Below, piece by piece: positions 22,833-35,209 of a DNA stretch of 64,000 nucleotides. How positions within the stretch are numbered: position 1 is the stretch's first letter; every line of letters starts with the position of its first letter. The notes beneath the pieces were generated by a model. That model was not told where the DNA came from, made no database searches, and worked only from the letters and a program-made list of their open reading frames with translations. Source of the DNA: Rhodocollybia butyracea (Eukaryota; Basidiomycota; Agaricomycetes; Agaricales; Omphalotaceae); the NCBI GenBank assembly GCA_015501585.1, contig JADNRY010000026.1, forward strand, positions 124,001 through 188,000. Reading direction: 5' to 3'. The position numbers and the translations under genes are program-made.

Positions 22833-24999
22833 CTAACTAGATCTGATCAAACATGCCACTGTTTTTGAGCGTGGTTCGATATTGCATCGATAGGGAGAAG
22901 GATACCTATACATAAGAATTGAATTTGATAAATTTCATCCTTAAGAAGATAGGCTTACGATAAAACCTTGTTGACATATTCCGTAGATGGTTTAGCCTCA
23001 GCACCAGAGGTTTCACCATCTACCCCTTGCGAGATATCAAAGCATGCTAACAAGGAAGCTACTGCGATCCAGAGCTGATGCTGGGCTATACCCTTCCCTG
23101 CGCAGATACGTCTACCGTACCCAAATGCAGCGCTAGGGTATGGGACTTTGCTGCTGAGTGTTCCATCTGAATTGAGAAACCGTTCTGGACAGAATTGGTC
23201 CACATTTGAGCCATATGTTGCTGGATCATGAAGGATTGCCCTACGGAGGGTTAGTCCATGTATGGATGTACAGTGAGATGTATTGACCAGGTATTTCCAA
23301 TGATGATTGCGTTAGCAGGTACGTAGTATCCTCTGTACATATCTTCTTCAGTTGTATAATGAGGCAGACCTACAGTTGCAGACAGTTCATCAGAAGAGTG
23401 TTAATAATACTAGCCCTAGCAGGACAAACCAAGAGGAACAATTGGCCGCCATCGGAGGCCTTCCATTATTAGTGCGTCGACATAAGGTATTTTTCCTTCG
23501 TCGTCGAAGTTAGGAAGTCGGGTCGACTTGCCTATCGCAGCGTCGACAGCAGTTTGGCCTTTCCGCAAGACATCGGGGTTGAGTACCAAACCAAGGATGA
23601 TGGTATTGAGTGCGGCGGCAACCTGATACATAGGTGGATCATCCATATATACATTGCCTGTGTTGCGAAAAATCAACGTACCGTATCCGCGCCAGCTTTG
23701 AGACCAGAGTTCAGATCTACAAGTAAACAGAAACAATTGAATGCTTACCCCCGTATATACTTCCGAGAACATTTTGTAGCAATGTCTCCTTTTCCTCGGA
23801 CCAGCTCTTGTCATCCTTCATCTCCTGTAGTGCACGAGACGCCATCGATGACCTTGCGGTACCATCTGCCTGTGTACCCATATACAAACATCAGTGCCCG
23901 CAACGAGAGATATGAATGAGTACAAGTATTCTCACCATACTTTTCTTCACAAACTCTATGGTGTCCCCTATCATTCCCTTTACGTTGGCCCTCTCAACTT
24001 TGGCTTTTCTCTTGAAACCTGCACCAGGGAACCACTCCGGGATATATTCCAGAATCGGAAAAGTATTAATGAGATATGCTCCAGGTAGTGCAGCTTCTGA
24101 GAAGCCTTGGACAGCTCTCTCCGCCGACTGAAGGTACGGGTTGTTCCGATCGCGAAGGTAGATGCCATATGTTGTAGCAAGCACGATTCCTGCAGAAAGG
24201 CTACGGTAGGTGGGTAAATATGCCAGTAAGGAGCAACTCCCAAGGTTTAAAATGCAACACACAGAACCAAGTGATCTTGAAACTCTTCCGGGGCGTTGAG
24301 AAGTCTGTTTAAGAATAGGTGAACGTTTTCCACTATACAAGGTTTGTGATATGCTTGTACGCTTGAGGGAGAGAACTGCTTTGCAAACAAAGCTCTTGAT
24401 CCTGAAACATTTCGGTTATTGGCATAGTAGGAGCGCATGAGAGAGGAAACGAAATACTTACTGCGCCACTGGTCGCCGTACTTGATTAACGATAAGGCAA
24501 AATCCCAGCCGCATCTAATGAGATGAGTCCAATTTGACCCAATGTTGCTCTACACTGACACATACAATTCACCGATCATCGGGAAACGTGGCCTGTATGG
24601 TCATGTAAGGGGCCGAAGCACTCGCATGCAGCTGCGGAAATCAATTTACCTATCGGAATAAATCGCAGCACGTCGAACCAAGAGATCTTCAACGGCCTCA
24701 ACCGAGTTGAGGATCAACATTGGGGATCCTGCCATGTTCAGATAGAGTACATCGCTTCCTGTAACTGCCGAATTAGTGTCAAGATGCAAAGCAATTCAAA
24801 TAAATTAACCATAGTCTTTGGCCATCTTCATGTAGCCTACATGCATCGCCCCTTTGGGTATGTCAAAGATATTCCCAATGAGGGGCCATCCCTTAGGTCC
24901 CGGAGGCAGGCCACGTTTACCAGAGTGGATCCAAACAGCACACACAGAGATCATGAATGCGACGAAAGCAGCGAGTACGACAGCCGATCCAGACTCCAT
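22833..24999 (-). CDS. Cytochrome P450 monooxygenase (P450-3)
   Basis: Minus-strand exons, 5' to 3': 24999-24810, 24758-24650, 24592-24566, 24514-24462, 24401-24263, 24200-23936, 23869-23749, 23695-23682, 23622-23430, 23369-23288, 23240-22959, 22905-22833. They total 1548 nt, 515 residues, in frame. Visible: N-terminal membrane helix (SAVVLAAFVAFMISVCAVWI), hinge LPPGPKGWPLIGN, I-helix AGADT, ExxR as EGLRWRP, FCPERF, heme motif FGYGRRICAGKGIA, and C-terminus starting YPSPYRCNIEPRS. Similar proteins are usually annotated as O-methylsterigmatocystin-oxidoreductase-like; the real substrate is unknown. The I-helix motif sits on a 14-nt microexon. It is divergent from the sesquiterpene synthase, 2.4 kb away. 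No defect seen. Confidence 0.92.
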
Positions 25000-25257
25000 C
25001 TCGAAATTTGTGGTGCATTTTGAGTACTGTGGCTTTTATACGAGTTAAGTCTACACTCACGTGAGGCAGATAGGCTTCTAGATAAGCTTCAAGTTCGTTC
25101 AAAGTACCGAGCAGTGGTTCTAAAACACTTGGCCCAGAACGCACGGAGTGATCCTTATCTTTGGGCCTTTGGCATCTCGTTCTCCGAATGGAAATGTGAA
25201 ATGCCAAGCTTAAGGCAAACAAGTCGGTAGCGAGCTCTCGGTCTCAGAACTGTCCTA

Positions 25258-25563
25258 TTACGTCCCTTCGGTAATATCGCTATGAGTCTGGGTAAACGGC
25301 CGGAAAACACTGCATGGCATTGAAAGTACAAGCACGGTAAGTCCGATACTACGACTCATCTCAATGGGGTAGCTTGGATTCATATCCACAAGGATGCGAC
25401 CAGTTCCACAAGGTTTATAGACAAGAAGAACACTTTGATAGGAAAGCATTTCACGAGTTGTAATTTGGTTGTAATCGAGCTTTAGTGCTTCCGGTGTGAC
25501 ATAAAAGAAGAAATGATCGAAAGGTGATGTGTTGACGTTCAATGGGCGGTGAAAATCGGGCCC
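25258..25563 (-). CDS. Orphan 3' exon of an unrecognised gene
   Basis: The minus strand has a splice acceptor (TTTATCTTGTAG) followed by an open frame of about 101 codons, starting GPDFHRPLNVNTSPFDHFFF and containing ALKLDYNQITTREMLSYQ and MSRSIGLTVLVLS, with a stop at 25258-25260. Codon use and the acceptor look genuine, but no upstream exon was found up to 26300. It is either the tail of a gene cut by rearrangement or a gene with a short distal 5' exon. The family is not recognised. It lies between P450-3 and the cyclase, so it could belong to the cluster. Confidence 0.4.
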   Translation of the reverse strand, partial: GPDFHRPLNVNTSPFDHFFFYVTPEALKLDYNQITTREMLSYQSVLLVYKPCGTGRILVDMNPSYPIEMSRSIGLTVLVLSMPCSVFRPFTQTHSDITEGT

Positions 25564-27381
25564 CTACAAGATAAAAAAATACTTCAAGTGAATTGGTAAT
25601 TTAAAGCATAGACCAGCACACTGATGGAAGCCCGGGACCTATGCAGAAGGAGATAACTAGCTTGCAGGTGAACTTTAATTCATCGCTCTACCATGAATAG
25701 CCACTGGAAGCAAGGAAGGAAGGATTATTACACAGCAAAGTGGATTACACAAATTTCAGCACATCCTAAGGCTTAGGATCTGAGCGCTGGATCGGACGAA
25801 AGAGTCAACCTACTTACATGGCATGAGCGTAGAATAAGGATACTTAGGCTGTTTGGATCGGCCAACCAGAATTCCCGTGGTCGTTTACAGAGGTACTATA
25901 TACATTTCATTGGTCTCCGTGAGGTTATTGGATTGAAATACATGTGCCTTTTGAATCAACGACATCTGTTCGTGTTAAACCTTAGTCAACCCCCAAGATA
26001 ATAACGGGGCCGGTTATTACTAGATATCTGTATCTTATATCCGCTATCTTCCATCACTCAATACTGCAATACACAGTATCTACGAGCTCTATTCTAGTCC
26101 ACGGGACTCTAAACCTTTACAGGTTTAACAGTTAGTGCCTTTTTTCAGCCTTCAAGTTTCTACTGCTACTACGGATACATGCGCATCGTATGTGACTTGT
26201 CTCAGTAGGTCCTTTAAGTCAAAAGTAAGTTTCATCAATCCGAACTTGAGCTTCAGACTCTGTTATCGTTGATACTGTGACGTGCGGCCTACCGTGCATT
26301 GTTCTAGGTTTCGCACCTGCGCTTCGAGTTCAAGATGTTTCAAAACCGGTAGAATCTTCACGACTTTGGTACGTCAATTGATACACAATGCTTACTCGGT
26401 TGGCGGGACAGATCGGTGGAGACTACGCGCCCCGCACTCGTTTACTCCGGAGGAGGATGAATGGCAACATGTTGGACTTGTCACTGTCTCTCCAATTCCC
26501 TTCTTATATGACTACTACCGATAGCCAGCTAATTAAAACCCCATTTACTTGTTTAACTACCAATACTGCAAGTCAGAAGCTAGATAAAGATGTCTACTTG
26601 TAGTAGATAGGAAAAGAACGGCTGAAACTCGCCGTCCGACTAGTCTATCATCGTCGCCCCTTAACAATTGCGATGCAACGAGACTGATATTGGCGCTTCT
26701 TATAAGGATGGGCTGATAGTATCCGGTACGTACTTACAAGCCTCCCGGATCAATCCTCTATGGTGGGGTACTCATTTTCCATATGAATAGGAGAAGAACC
26801 GGCGGGCCGGTATTCAATCACTATCAAATCAACCCTTGGAAGCAAGGGGTTGGTTGTCAATTGACGATCTTAGGAAGATAGAAAATTCAAGAAGTAAATT
26901 GATAGACCCTAATTCAAACTCCTACTGGTCCAGCCAGTAGAATTTGACAAAAGTTCATTATTTTGAACAAGGAAGGAAGGAAGTGAATTCCTCGGCACGG
27001 TCCAAGGTCTAAACCCCGGGCTTCTACAATGGAAAGGTAGATCGTGATCCACTAGAGTGTAATTCTCAGGCAAAATTTAGCTACGAAAAACGATAGCATA
27101 ATGACTAGTTTTGGGCTCCTCCAAATTTGGTCCTGGCATGTTGAACCTTTGCGTTGATCGCACCCTCAGCCTCCTAACAGGATTACGGACCTCGGTATAA
27201 CAGGAAACAGATGCAATAAAGTGTTTAGCAGGTAAAAACTCCAAGTTTGGGATAGTACAGCCGCTAGCAACCGAGAACTGGTCAAGCTGGAAGTACAGCC
27301 TTGCCTGCTTCAGAGTACAGCGTTTCACCACGTATAAAAGGCCTTGAGCTTCAGAAGTGAAATGCACCTCCAGCTACAACG
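25564..27381. other. Intergenic region upstream of the sesquiterpene synthase
   Basis: No convincing gene. Diverged inverted copies of the TTCC-tail repeat lie at 25700-25735 and 26960-27010. The last 300 bp should hold the cyclase promoter; TATAAAA occurs at 27333-27339, about 45 bp before the ATG. Confidence 0.45.
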
Positions 27382-28661
27382 ATGGACACTTCAGATCATG
27401 TCGACTCCCCTACTACTTTCTTGATGCCAAACTTGGAGGAAACAGTTGCAATTTTCCCAGACAATGGAATGAATCCTCACCACAATGAGATCTACCCGCA
27501 GTCTCGTGCATGGATCACCAGTTTCAACAAAATGGTATACGGTCCCAAGATGCAGGCATTCATGAACAATTGCAATTTTGAACTTATCAACACCCTCTGT
27601 TATCCTTACGCAGGGAGGGATGGCTTGCGTGCCACTATGGACCTTGTAAGTTTGAGCAATATATATATAGATATCATCAAACCACCGGATTTATCCTTTC
27701 TATCACAGCATAATCTTCTCTGGTTATATGACGAGTACACTGATACCAAGAGCGGTCGGGGTGCCAACGAAGCCGCCGCTGTCGTACAACAATCCCTACG
27801 CAACTCTGAATTCGACGACGGATCATGGTTGTGCACCATGATGAAAGAGTAAGCAAACCGTAACACTTCAAATTCGTGGTGGTTTGTGCTTACTATGGCT
27901 CGTAGTTTCAAAGCGCAGCACATTGACCGTGCTGGGTCCGATAACGCTTCCCGCTTCATTGATCACTTTTGCACCTATGTCACTCTTGTGGGCAGGGAGG
28001 CTGAACTGCGTGAATCGAGCGAGGTCTTAGACATACGTGGGTATGTGTCCATGCGCCGGGAGACTAGTGGTGTTCGTGCATGCTTCGATCTCGTCGAGTA
28101 TTGCTTGAATGTCAGTCTCACCCAGGACACTTACAATGACCCAGTCTTCATCAGCGGATATGAAGCTGCCATGGATCTCATCTGCTGGGCCAATGTAAGT
28201 AACTTTTAAGCGCTTTGCAAGTGTAAATACCCACTGTCTCTCTTCAACCAACAGGATCTTTATTCATACAACATGGAGCAAGCCAAGGAACATGGCGGCG
28301 CTAACATTGTTACAGTCATTATGAAGACAAAGAACTTGAATCTCCAGGCTGCTGTAGACTTTTTAGGCGGATACTTTGAGTCCTTGGTCAGTCAGTGGTA
28401 TACTGCCAGGATGATTCTTAGCAATCGTCCCGGGAAGCAGTATCGTGACACTGTTCATGTCCTCGACGCATACGGTGATTGGGTTCGTGGAAATGTCATG
28501 TGAGCTCTTAACCCTTTCAACAGAGTGCTAAATCCCGATATCTCTTTAGATGGAGTTTCACCACTGAAAGGTACTTTGGAATAAACAACAATATTATCAG
28601 AAAAACACGTTGTGTGACTCTCAACAAGCCGTTTTGCGGTGCCATTGATTTGGCAGAGTAG
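27382..28661 (+). CDS. Class I sesquiterpene synthase
   Basis: Ionises and cyclises farnesyl diphosphate with Mg2+, the committed step of a sesquiterpenoid pathway; cytosolic (no signal or membrane segment). Exons 27382-27645, 27709-27848, 27906-28194, 28255-28499 and 28550-28661 give 349 residues, the usual size for mushroom sesquiterpene synthases. Visible: the Asp-rich motif DEYTD (D-E-x-x-D form), the NSE metal motif NDLYSYNME split by intron 3, a RRET sensor region, and the C-terminal RY pair in WSFTTERYFG. The layout, including NPHHNEIYPQSRAWI near residue 30, recalls the delta-6-protoilludene-synthase-like group; this does not prove the product. All introns are GT-AG and the frame is unbroken. 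Flanking P450s support a biosynthetic cluster. Confidence 0.93.
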
Positions 28662-29078
28662 TATGAAGGACTTATTCACTTACAGCTTCCAGCGCTCATA
28701 TTGTAGAGTCTGTGGCTATAGATCTTTGCCATTTCACAAGGCTTATTTATCTTATCCTTGATCCCCGGCTCTGGTGCACGAAAAGTTCAGTCCTGAACCT
28801 GCGTCCGGACTGAACTTTTTGAGACGGGACCCAAAGTCCGGTTCAAGGTCCTACAGTTTTCCGGACCGGACCTGAAGTCCCGTTCGACCAAATCTCAGAA
28901 ATCTGGGACGCGTCTGGACGTGTTGTCAAGCTGCGCATATTACCTAAAATCTGAAGTGATTCGATCACTCCAAATGAGAACTGAGTCCAAGGGTGTGAGC
29001 TGTGCCTGAATTTCTGTGCCTAATCACTGATTTCGATTAAGCCAAGATGTATTACCACATATTGTTGGCATTAAATTA

Positions 29079-29116
29079 TCCTTAATGCTGCTGCGCAGCA
29101 ATCCCCGACTACAAGA
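29079..29116. repeat. 38-bp repeat shared with 41557-41595
   Basis: CTTAATGCTGCTGCGCAGCA and following bases match 41557-41595 in inverse orientation; the centre is a small palindrome. 28662-29459 otherwise holds only GGACC/GTCC-rich repeats near 28760-28930. Confidence 0.55.
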
Positions 29117-29459
29117 TCAAGGCACGTTCTACATACTTAGTAATGGCCACTATGTAGATTAAATCACCATGAGTAACTCACAGGCAAAGTTTGCCTCATA
29201 TACTATAGGAAGCATGATTTCACTGAGTACTAAGCGTAACAGATACAATTGTAATCATTAGTTGCAGTACATGCAAACTTTACTCAGTTAGTAACTTGTA
29301 CAGTCTCTCGCTTCGCAGCGCGAGTGCCAGCCTGCTGCGTGGCAGCTCATCCAAAATATTCCCTTTTCTACCTTCAAGGAACCTGCCAGGCCAGTGCTGA
29401 TTTGATGTCAGTTATATATCCAGTATGATTGTCCATATTAAGACTAGTAAAACTGGAGG

Positions 29460-29685
29460 AAATATGTCCTACCTGACCTCCAACAATAATCTCTCAACTT
29501 CCAAATCATTTGCAGTGCTGAAGGCCACGGCTCAAGCCCTGGCTGAAGACTCGGAAAGATCTCACCCTGGCCTTGAGGTTTGAGCCCTTCCTGAGCCCTT
29601 ACCAAGGTCAGGCTGGGCTGGGACTCAGTAGGGCCAGGCTCAGAGGCCTCAAAAGCTCCGAGCCAGGCTGGCCCGCACATCACTA
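29460..29685. mobile_element. hAT-type right-end fragment
   Basis: A GC-rich stretch with repeated GAGCC and CCAGGCT words ends in GCCCGCACATCACTA, the same terminus as the complete hAT MITE at 33446-34023. No left end was found nearby. Confidence 0.55.
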
Positions 29686-30228
29686 ACTTAGACAAGGTTG
29701 AATCTATACATGAAAATAAACCAGGATGAGTACAACAATATCAGTGCATTGTCGTTGCAAACGGGAAAGGGAAGTAGCGGGAAAAGATCAATGCTTCCAT
29801 CTTCAAATAATCTACCCAGCGCAGTTAAATTCTCAAACATATATATATTCATCCATGTATTCTAAATATTTGTTCCATTTTTTGTTGATACCAAGTACAG
29901 TTAGCTTTCATTAATCAGCTCAATTATTGATGTTCACTATGAAAGACTCGGCACATAACTTGGGGCAAGAAAACAGAAGATCTAATATCATTTTCCGATC
30001 CTTACTAGTATGCCTTGTTGGTTGTATTATCGTGGGGACGTCGTCGCTCATGATGGCATGTTGGCCTTTACCCTTCTCCACTGCTCAATGACCCACTCAA
30101 GTTAAAGCTGAAAATTGCACTAGCAGTGGGCCAACGCTGGCACGTGGCAGTTACTCGGGCGAAAGCGGCAGATAAGATTACAATAGATAGATAGATACAA
30201 ATTTTTCTTTACGTCGACAGTAATTTAT

Positions 30229-30497
30229 TTAATCTGGAGACAACTCTCTTTCGCGGTCATGTTCAAAGTCAATGATCGTCTCGCTGTCTGGCGTTGCAAT
30301 TACCGCGGTCCACTGGATGCCGAATGAGATTTTCTCTATGTCATAACGTTGGATGGTATGACAGATAAGAGCTAGAGATCCTCTTGGAAGTTCTGCGAGT
30401 TTTTTGTCGACTCTGAAATACGGTACGCTCTGCAGAGCATCGTTTTGCAAATCATCGCTTGTGAGTAAGCGATTGCGAATATCGTAAATGGGAACTG
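30229..30497 (-). CDS. Unrecognised protein, terminal exon
   Basis: A minus-strand frame starts after a good acceptor with branch-like ACTAAC (just above 30497) and encodes PIYDIRNRLLTSDDLQND ... YFRVDKKLAELPRGSLALIC ... FGIQWTAVIATPDSE, ending at a stop at 30229-30231. Upstream coding could extend to about 30680 through one intron. The domain is not recognised. The mixed polar composition looks like real protein. It may be a transposon accessory protein. Confidence 0.35.
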
Positions 30498-30855
30498 GCG
30501 CAAGTTAGTATATGTTGCTCAGAATATGGACCACAGACGTTTCGGTAGACTCGGATGCGGGACAGGATAAGTCAGAGATAGACACGGAGCAAGAGAGTGT
30601 AACGACACCAACAAATTTTGTTGTGGGCTTTGCAGGGGAATTTGGCAGTGCAGGATTGGAATGAGGGCTCGTCGCAAATTACAGAGGATTCAGCAGAGTG
30701 CGTGAAACGAAATTTCTTTTTTTCAACCGAATTCACTTATAAACCCACAATATTATAGTAACAAGGAAATAAACACTCGTTCCGACGCAGTTATATCCTC
30801 AGACACTCAAGGAAGACCTCGAGAGGTAATAATTCCTCTCATCAAAGACTCAGCT

Positions 30856-31245
30856 TTGTTCGAGCTGCTTTCTACAGCCATCAACAGTCTCAGCACTCGT
30901 CTATCCAGCTTCTCCGCCGATTTCACGAAAACGCTCGAAACGGTTTCGAGGAAGATCGGTCAGTCTCAGCTCGTAAACCTCATTATGTGCTGTCGCATTC
31001 TGGTACCATCCGTCTTTCATCAAATACTCTTGACGCGGTACGTCGCTTTCTATATAAGTTCACTAACCTTGCTTACCTTGGTTACATCACTCTTACAGAG
31101 CGATCTCTCCTCCAGGCACGCAATCTTCCAGCTCAATATTGACTCTGAGATATTCGACAGTCTCCAGGAGGCACACACAGGCGAGCAGTCCGTTGACAAT
31201 ACACACCGCCATTACCTCCGCTTCCGTCAGAGGGAAGCCTACTGA
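30856..31245 (+). CDS. Unrecognised ORF with coiled-coil-like start
   Basis: The open frame begins upstream (about 30783) and includes LFELLSTAINSLSTRLSSFS and FTKTLETVSRKIGQS, a helical, Ser/Leu-rich pattern. A likely intron follows, with the donor near 30970 (GTAAAC) and an acceptor at about 31098 (CTTACAG). No known domain is seen. It diverges from the minus-strand exon at 30229-30497 and may share its promoter region. Confidence 0.3.
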   Translation: MFELLSTAINSLSTRLSSFSADFTKTLETVSRKIGQSQLVNLIMCCRILVPSVFHQILLTRYVAFYISSLTLLTLVTSLLQSDLSSRHAIFQLNIDSEIFDSLQEAHTGEQSVDNTHRHYLRFRQREAY

Positions 31246-31520
31246 GAAAGGCTACACTTTGGAAATCATTTCAGATGACATCTGAAGTACTTTGTTTCAG
31301 TGCCTTAGAAATGGAAAAACCAATTCAGTTTTGCTATTTCAGGCAACCCGAAATTCAACATTTCAGAGAGTATCTGAATTGATGTCCAAAGTATTGAACT
31401 TCCCGATAACCTTCTGTCTGACAGAAGTGGAGGTAATGGCGATGTGATACAAGAAGCGACTAGCAGCGTTAGCGATAAACGAAAACTCAAGCGCAAAGAC
31501 AGCCACGAAGCACTTCAGTC

Positions 31521-31759
31521 GGATTCCCTAGGGTATCTAGCAAACTAGGGCAAGCCTAGGTTTGCCCAGGTTTGCCCAGGTGTTCCCCAGGTGTTCCCCA
31601 GGAGCACCTGGGCAAACCTGGGCAAGCCTAGGGAATCCTCAAGAGCCTTGACTGGCAAGGGACAAGGCCAAATTCCTAGGATGCCATAGGATTCATAGGT
31701 CACCTAGTTTGCTTTAGGCCACTCTGGGGTCACCTAGGCAAAAACGGCTTTTCCTGATG
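31521..31759. mobile_element. Foldback MITE, truncated copy
   Basis: The right half and centre of the 20460-20832 element are present (TTTGCCCAGGTTTGCCCAGG and the end GGCTTTTCCTGATG), but the left arm is missing. 31760-32269 holds no recognisable gene. Confidence 0.75.
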
Positions 31760-32269
31760 TGGTACATACATGACCCACTACAGCAGCCACTGCCCCTCAA
31801 GTCTCTGACAATGCTTAGTGTTGTGAATATCCACTGGTACAGGGTGTAAAGTCACATGACTCTGGAAAGACAACCATGCGCTCCAACTGGACCAAAAGGC
31901 CACAATATCAGGTCTGACCTGATATGCTTCCCAGACTATATAAATGGTTCACTTCTTGACACAGGGACTGAAGTAAGCTATGAGGCTGGAGGGCCCAGAC
32001 TCAAGAAGATACTAGATTGGAGAACTGTAGATAGTGGCCTCAGAGGAGACCTTATACTGTGCACAATAATAAATATTATCTAGCAGCTTCTAGCTTGCCA
32101 TTGTAGCTTGGATGCTCTATCCCGTCCTTCAATGTCAACTGGAGTGACTGCATCCGATAGCAATTTGTTGTCTTTGTCTTTTCAATTTTGGTGTTTTCTA
32201 CTCCTCCTCTGAACATTAAACCAATATATATTAGATGCCTTACTGGGATAGTCCTTCACATTCACTGTA

Positions 32270-32538
32270 CTGTATAATTACGACCGTATGCTCGCAGGGG
32301 TCGAGGCGTTACGCATTGATTTTGATGAGTATGATGCTCCAGGCCCCCCGTTATGCGTTATGCATAGCGCTATATGCGCAAATGAATAGGCGGGCCTTCA
32401 GGCCCGCCGCCAAAATTTGTGGCGTTTCGAGAAATAACAATGCTCGAACCCTCCCGTTACGCAATACGGATTGCAAAATTCCCCATGCTCGGGGGGTCCT
32501 GTTACGCGTTACGGGAGCATCCGGTCGTAATTATACAG
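32270..32538. mobile_element. Tc1/mariner-type MITE with TA duplication
   Basis: 17-bp inverted ends CTGTATAATTACGACCG and CGGTCGTAATTATACAG are flanked by TA on both sides (32268-32269, 32539-32540). Length 269 bp. The core has GC-rich hairpins (GCGGGCCTTCAGGCCCGCC). No ORF of its own. Confidence 0.8.
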
Positions 32539-33445
32539 TATATGCAACCTTCATTCACTCAGGATGACAGACTACGCACTCTCGCCTAAATGCAAGCCAT
32601 CTTTTCTGCCTGATATGCCCTTCAATGGTGATAGGCTTGTCCGATTTTTTGTATAAAACACTGTCCCAGGAAGAGCCCCGATCTTTAGGAGTCGGCCCCA
32701 CGTCAAAAATGGGGCCAATTGTGTCTGACCAAGGAATTTCTTAATTAGTTCAAAAAGCTTGCTGTAGGCGGCACCACGCAGTGGGCCCAGGGGCGAGCAT
32801 TAGGTCCAGTGCTCCGGCGGCCAACACTGCCAAACATTTAATCAAGAAGTACCTACATTTGGTTACTTACAGCCAAAATGTGCCAGAAAAACGCCCGCCT
32901 ACCCTGCAGCAGCCTCCTTACTCTGCCTCTCCATATTCCAGTTCACAATCCTCTTTGCCATATCTGTTCACGTAGCATACTCATCACAACTCGGGCCTTC
33001 CGATGACTAAGGAGGCTGCTGCTGGGTAGAGGAGTAGGGAGATGAGCAAGCACCGCAAAGCGATGGATGCGGGGATCAAGGATAAGCATGTTCTCCTTTT
33101 TGAAATGGGATATTGTGAGAAGAGAGTGGTCCTACAAAAATGACTGAATCTGTCCACTAATCTGTCCACTACTACAACTTGCACTATGGGAAGAAAGGGA
33201 AGTAATGATTATATAGTAAGTACTTCAGAACTTGTTTAATCTCCAATCGAACAGAGAGTCTGCAATTATAGTCAAATGAAATTGATATGTTGTGGAACTT
33301 AGTAAGTACAAGCCTCAGAAGTATACAAACAACATGTATTGCAAGTAGTTACCTGTGGAACTTAGCAAGTACAAGCTACATATAAGCATAAGTACTAGTT
33401 CCATAAATATATAAATAAACAATGTACTATACAAACTGTCGTAGG

Positions 33446-34023
33446 TAATGATGTGCGGGGCCGGGCCGGGTCAGAAGCCCGCAGGCAAGGCCAGGCTTTA
33501 GCGGGCCAGGGTCCCCTGAAAGTAAGGTCCGAGCCCCAAGCCCAAGCCCGGCCCCAAAAAGCCCAGGCCCAGGGCTTGGCCCGGGCCATGAAGCTCAAAA
33601 TTTTTCACTTGTTCTGTGTACCTTTTGAACCTCTGTATACATTAATCCAACATTAATCCCCATATGTAATCTATTACCTTCACCCCCATGCATACTAATG
33701 ACAGTATATCTTCTACTAGAACACACCAAGATTGAGTCAGCAGATTGACATATATCAACACTCCCAGAGTTTTAGTGAAAAAGTTAACAGTTTGGGGGTT
33801 ATAAGCAGTTGGAGATTCTGTAGTGATGACACTCTGACACTTAGTATGTAGTATGTAGTTCAATACTCATGCTAAATGTAAAATTTATAATATCATTGGA
33901 GAAATGATTACTGAGAAAAGCCCGGGCTTCAGGCCTTGGGGATTCAAGCCCGAGCCCAAGGCCCATTGAGGCCCGCTACATGGGCCGGGCTTCCGGGCTT
34001 TGGCCCGGCCCTGCACATCACTA
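33446..34023. mobile_element. Complete hAT-type MITE with perfect 8-bp duplication
   Basis: Ends TAATGATGTGCGGGGCCGGG and CCCGGCCCTGCACATCACTA; GTCGTAGG flanks both sides (33438-33445, 34024-34031). Length 578 bp with GC-rich GGGCC arrays near both ends and an AT-rich middle. ORFs here are compositional. The same terminus occurs at 29685. Confidence 0.9.
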
Positions 34024-34031
34024 GTCGTAGG

Positions 34032-35204
34032 TATCCGGCCGCCGGCGCAGTGGGGACTCGGAGCCATGATGCTCCCACAGGAGATTGGAGACTTCAATAT
34101 GCTCTATGGTGGAAGCCTGCGTACAGGCAACACTAGAAGACCGAGATAGAGAGAGAGAACTCACGATCACACAAGGTTAATATACACGAGACGTGGTATT
34201 CGGATGATAGCTATCAAGTAAAGAAGATGGAGGTCAGGAAGAAGGAGCGATAATGTAAAGTAGAGATACTTATACATATCGGTAACGTGATGTGAATAGT
34301 GGAGCATGTGATCAATAACGCGATGTGAAAGGAAGTGAATGGGTAGTAACACGCAGAGCGTGCTTACATATGGGTTCTATTGCTTGCTCTACAGTACAGG
34401 TACTACTAGATATATCTACCGGGTCTTCAAGTAGCTGAGTAAGTAAATTGGTAAGCAATGTCAGAGGAATATCAGTGCTGGATTGACATGATGTCATTGT
34501 CAGATTGGCAACTACAACACAAACAACTGAAGGACTAAGGACGACTTGTCCTGTATATAAGTAAGTACCCGAAACTGCGAGGTAAATACTAAGCACTCGG
34601 ATAATTAAATAAGAAATCAAAGAAATAGAACTGACAAACCAGAAATGCAATGGATGTCTCATGCTAGCCTGTAAAGATTTGGCAGCTCTTTACAATGTGT
34701 GAACCACCATTCAAGGAGATCAGTGCTCTCAAATGATGCTGGAAACTATGTCATTTTGAAGTAGCGTTGAAGTTCATCATTGGGGCCCTATGGTTAACCA
34801 TTTGCCTCGAATCCTTAAAGTTGTATGAAGTAATTCAAATGAAAAATAGATATCCTTTACTGTGTACTATAAATCTCTGGGTCCGGTACCCATATTTCTG
34901 CTCCTGCATATGTTCAGAACCTCGTAAATGTATTTGCCCACTAGTGGCAATAGATGGTGTCTAAACAGAATAACGCCCAGTAGTTCGCTCGAGGTGAGGG
35001 TAGCCAGTCCCGCAGACAGCAATGGTGAGAGGCTAACCGCTTTCTCAATCAAAGTGCGGCGGGTATGCAGAAGCGCTACATTGCCTTTACATTCGAGGGG
35101 CGCGTGTACTTCTCTTCCGGGGAGGTGTGGCAGAAGCGGCAGAGTCGCCACTCTCTCGGTATTGGTGGTCGGTACCTCTCCTTGTAACAAAGGCGTTCCA
35201 CTGA
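34032..35204. other. Gene-free interval
   Basis: Only short ORFs without domain features. Nothing else recognised. It supplies the target site of the LTR element that starts at 35210. Confidence 0.4.
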
Positions 35205-35209
35205 TGGAG

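Noticed and set aside
33395..33656. Overlapping Ala/Trp-rich ORFs on both strands
   Set aside because: They translate the GGGCC-rich arms of the hAT MITE at 33446-34023.
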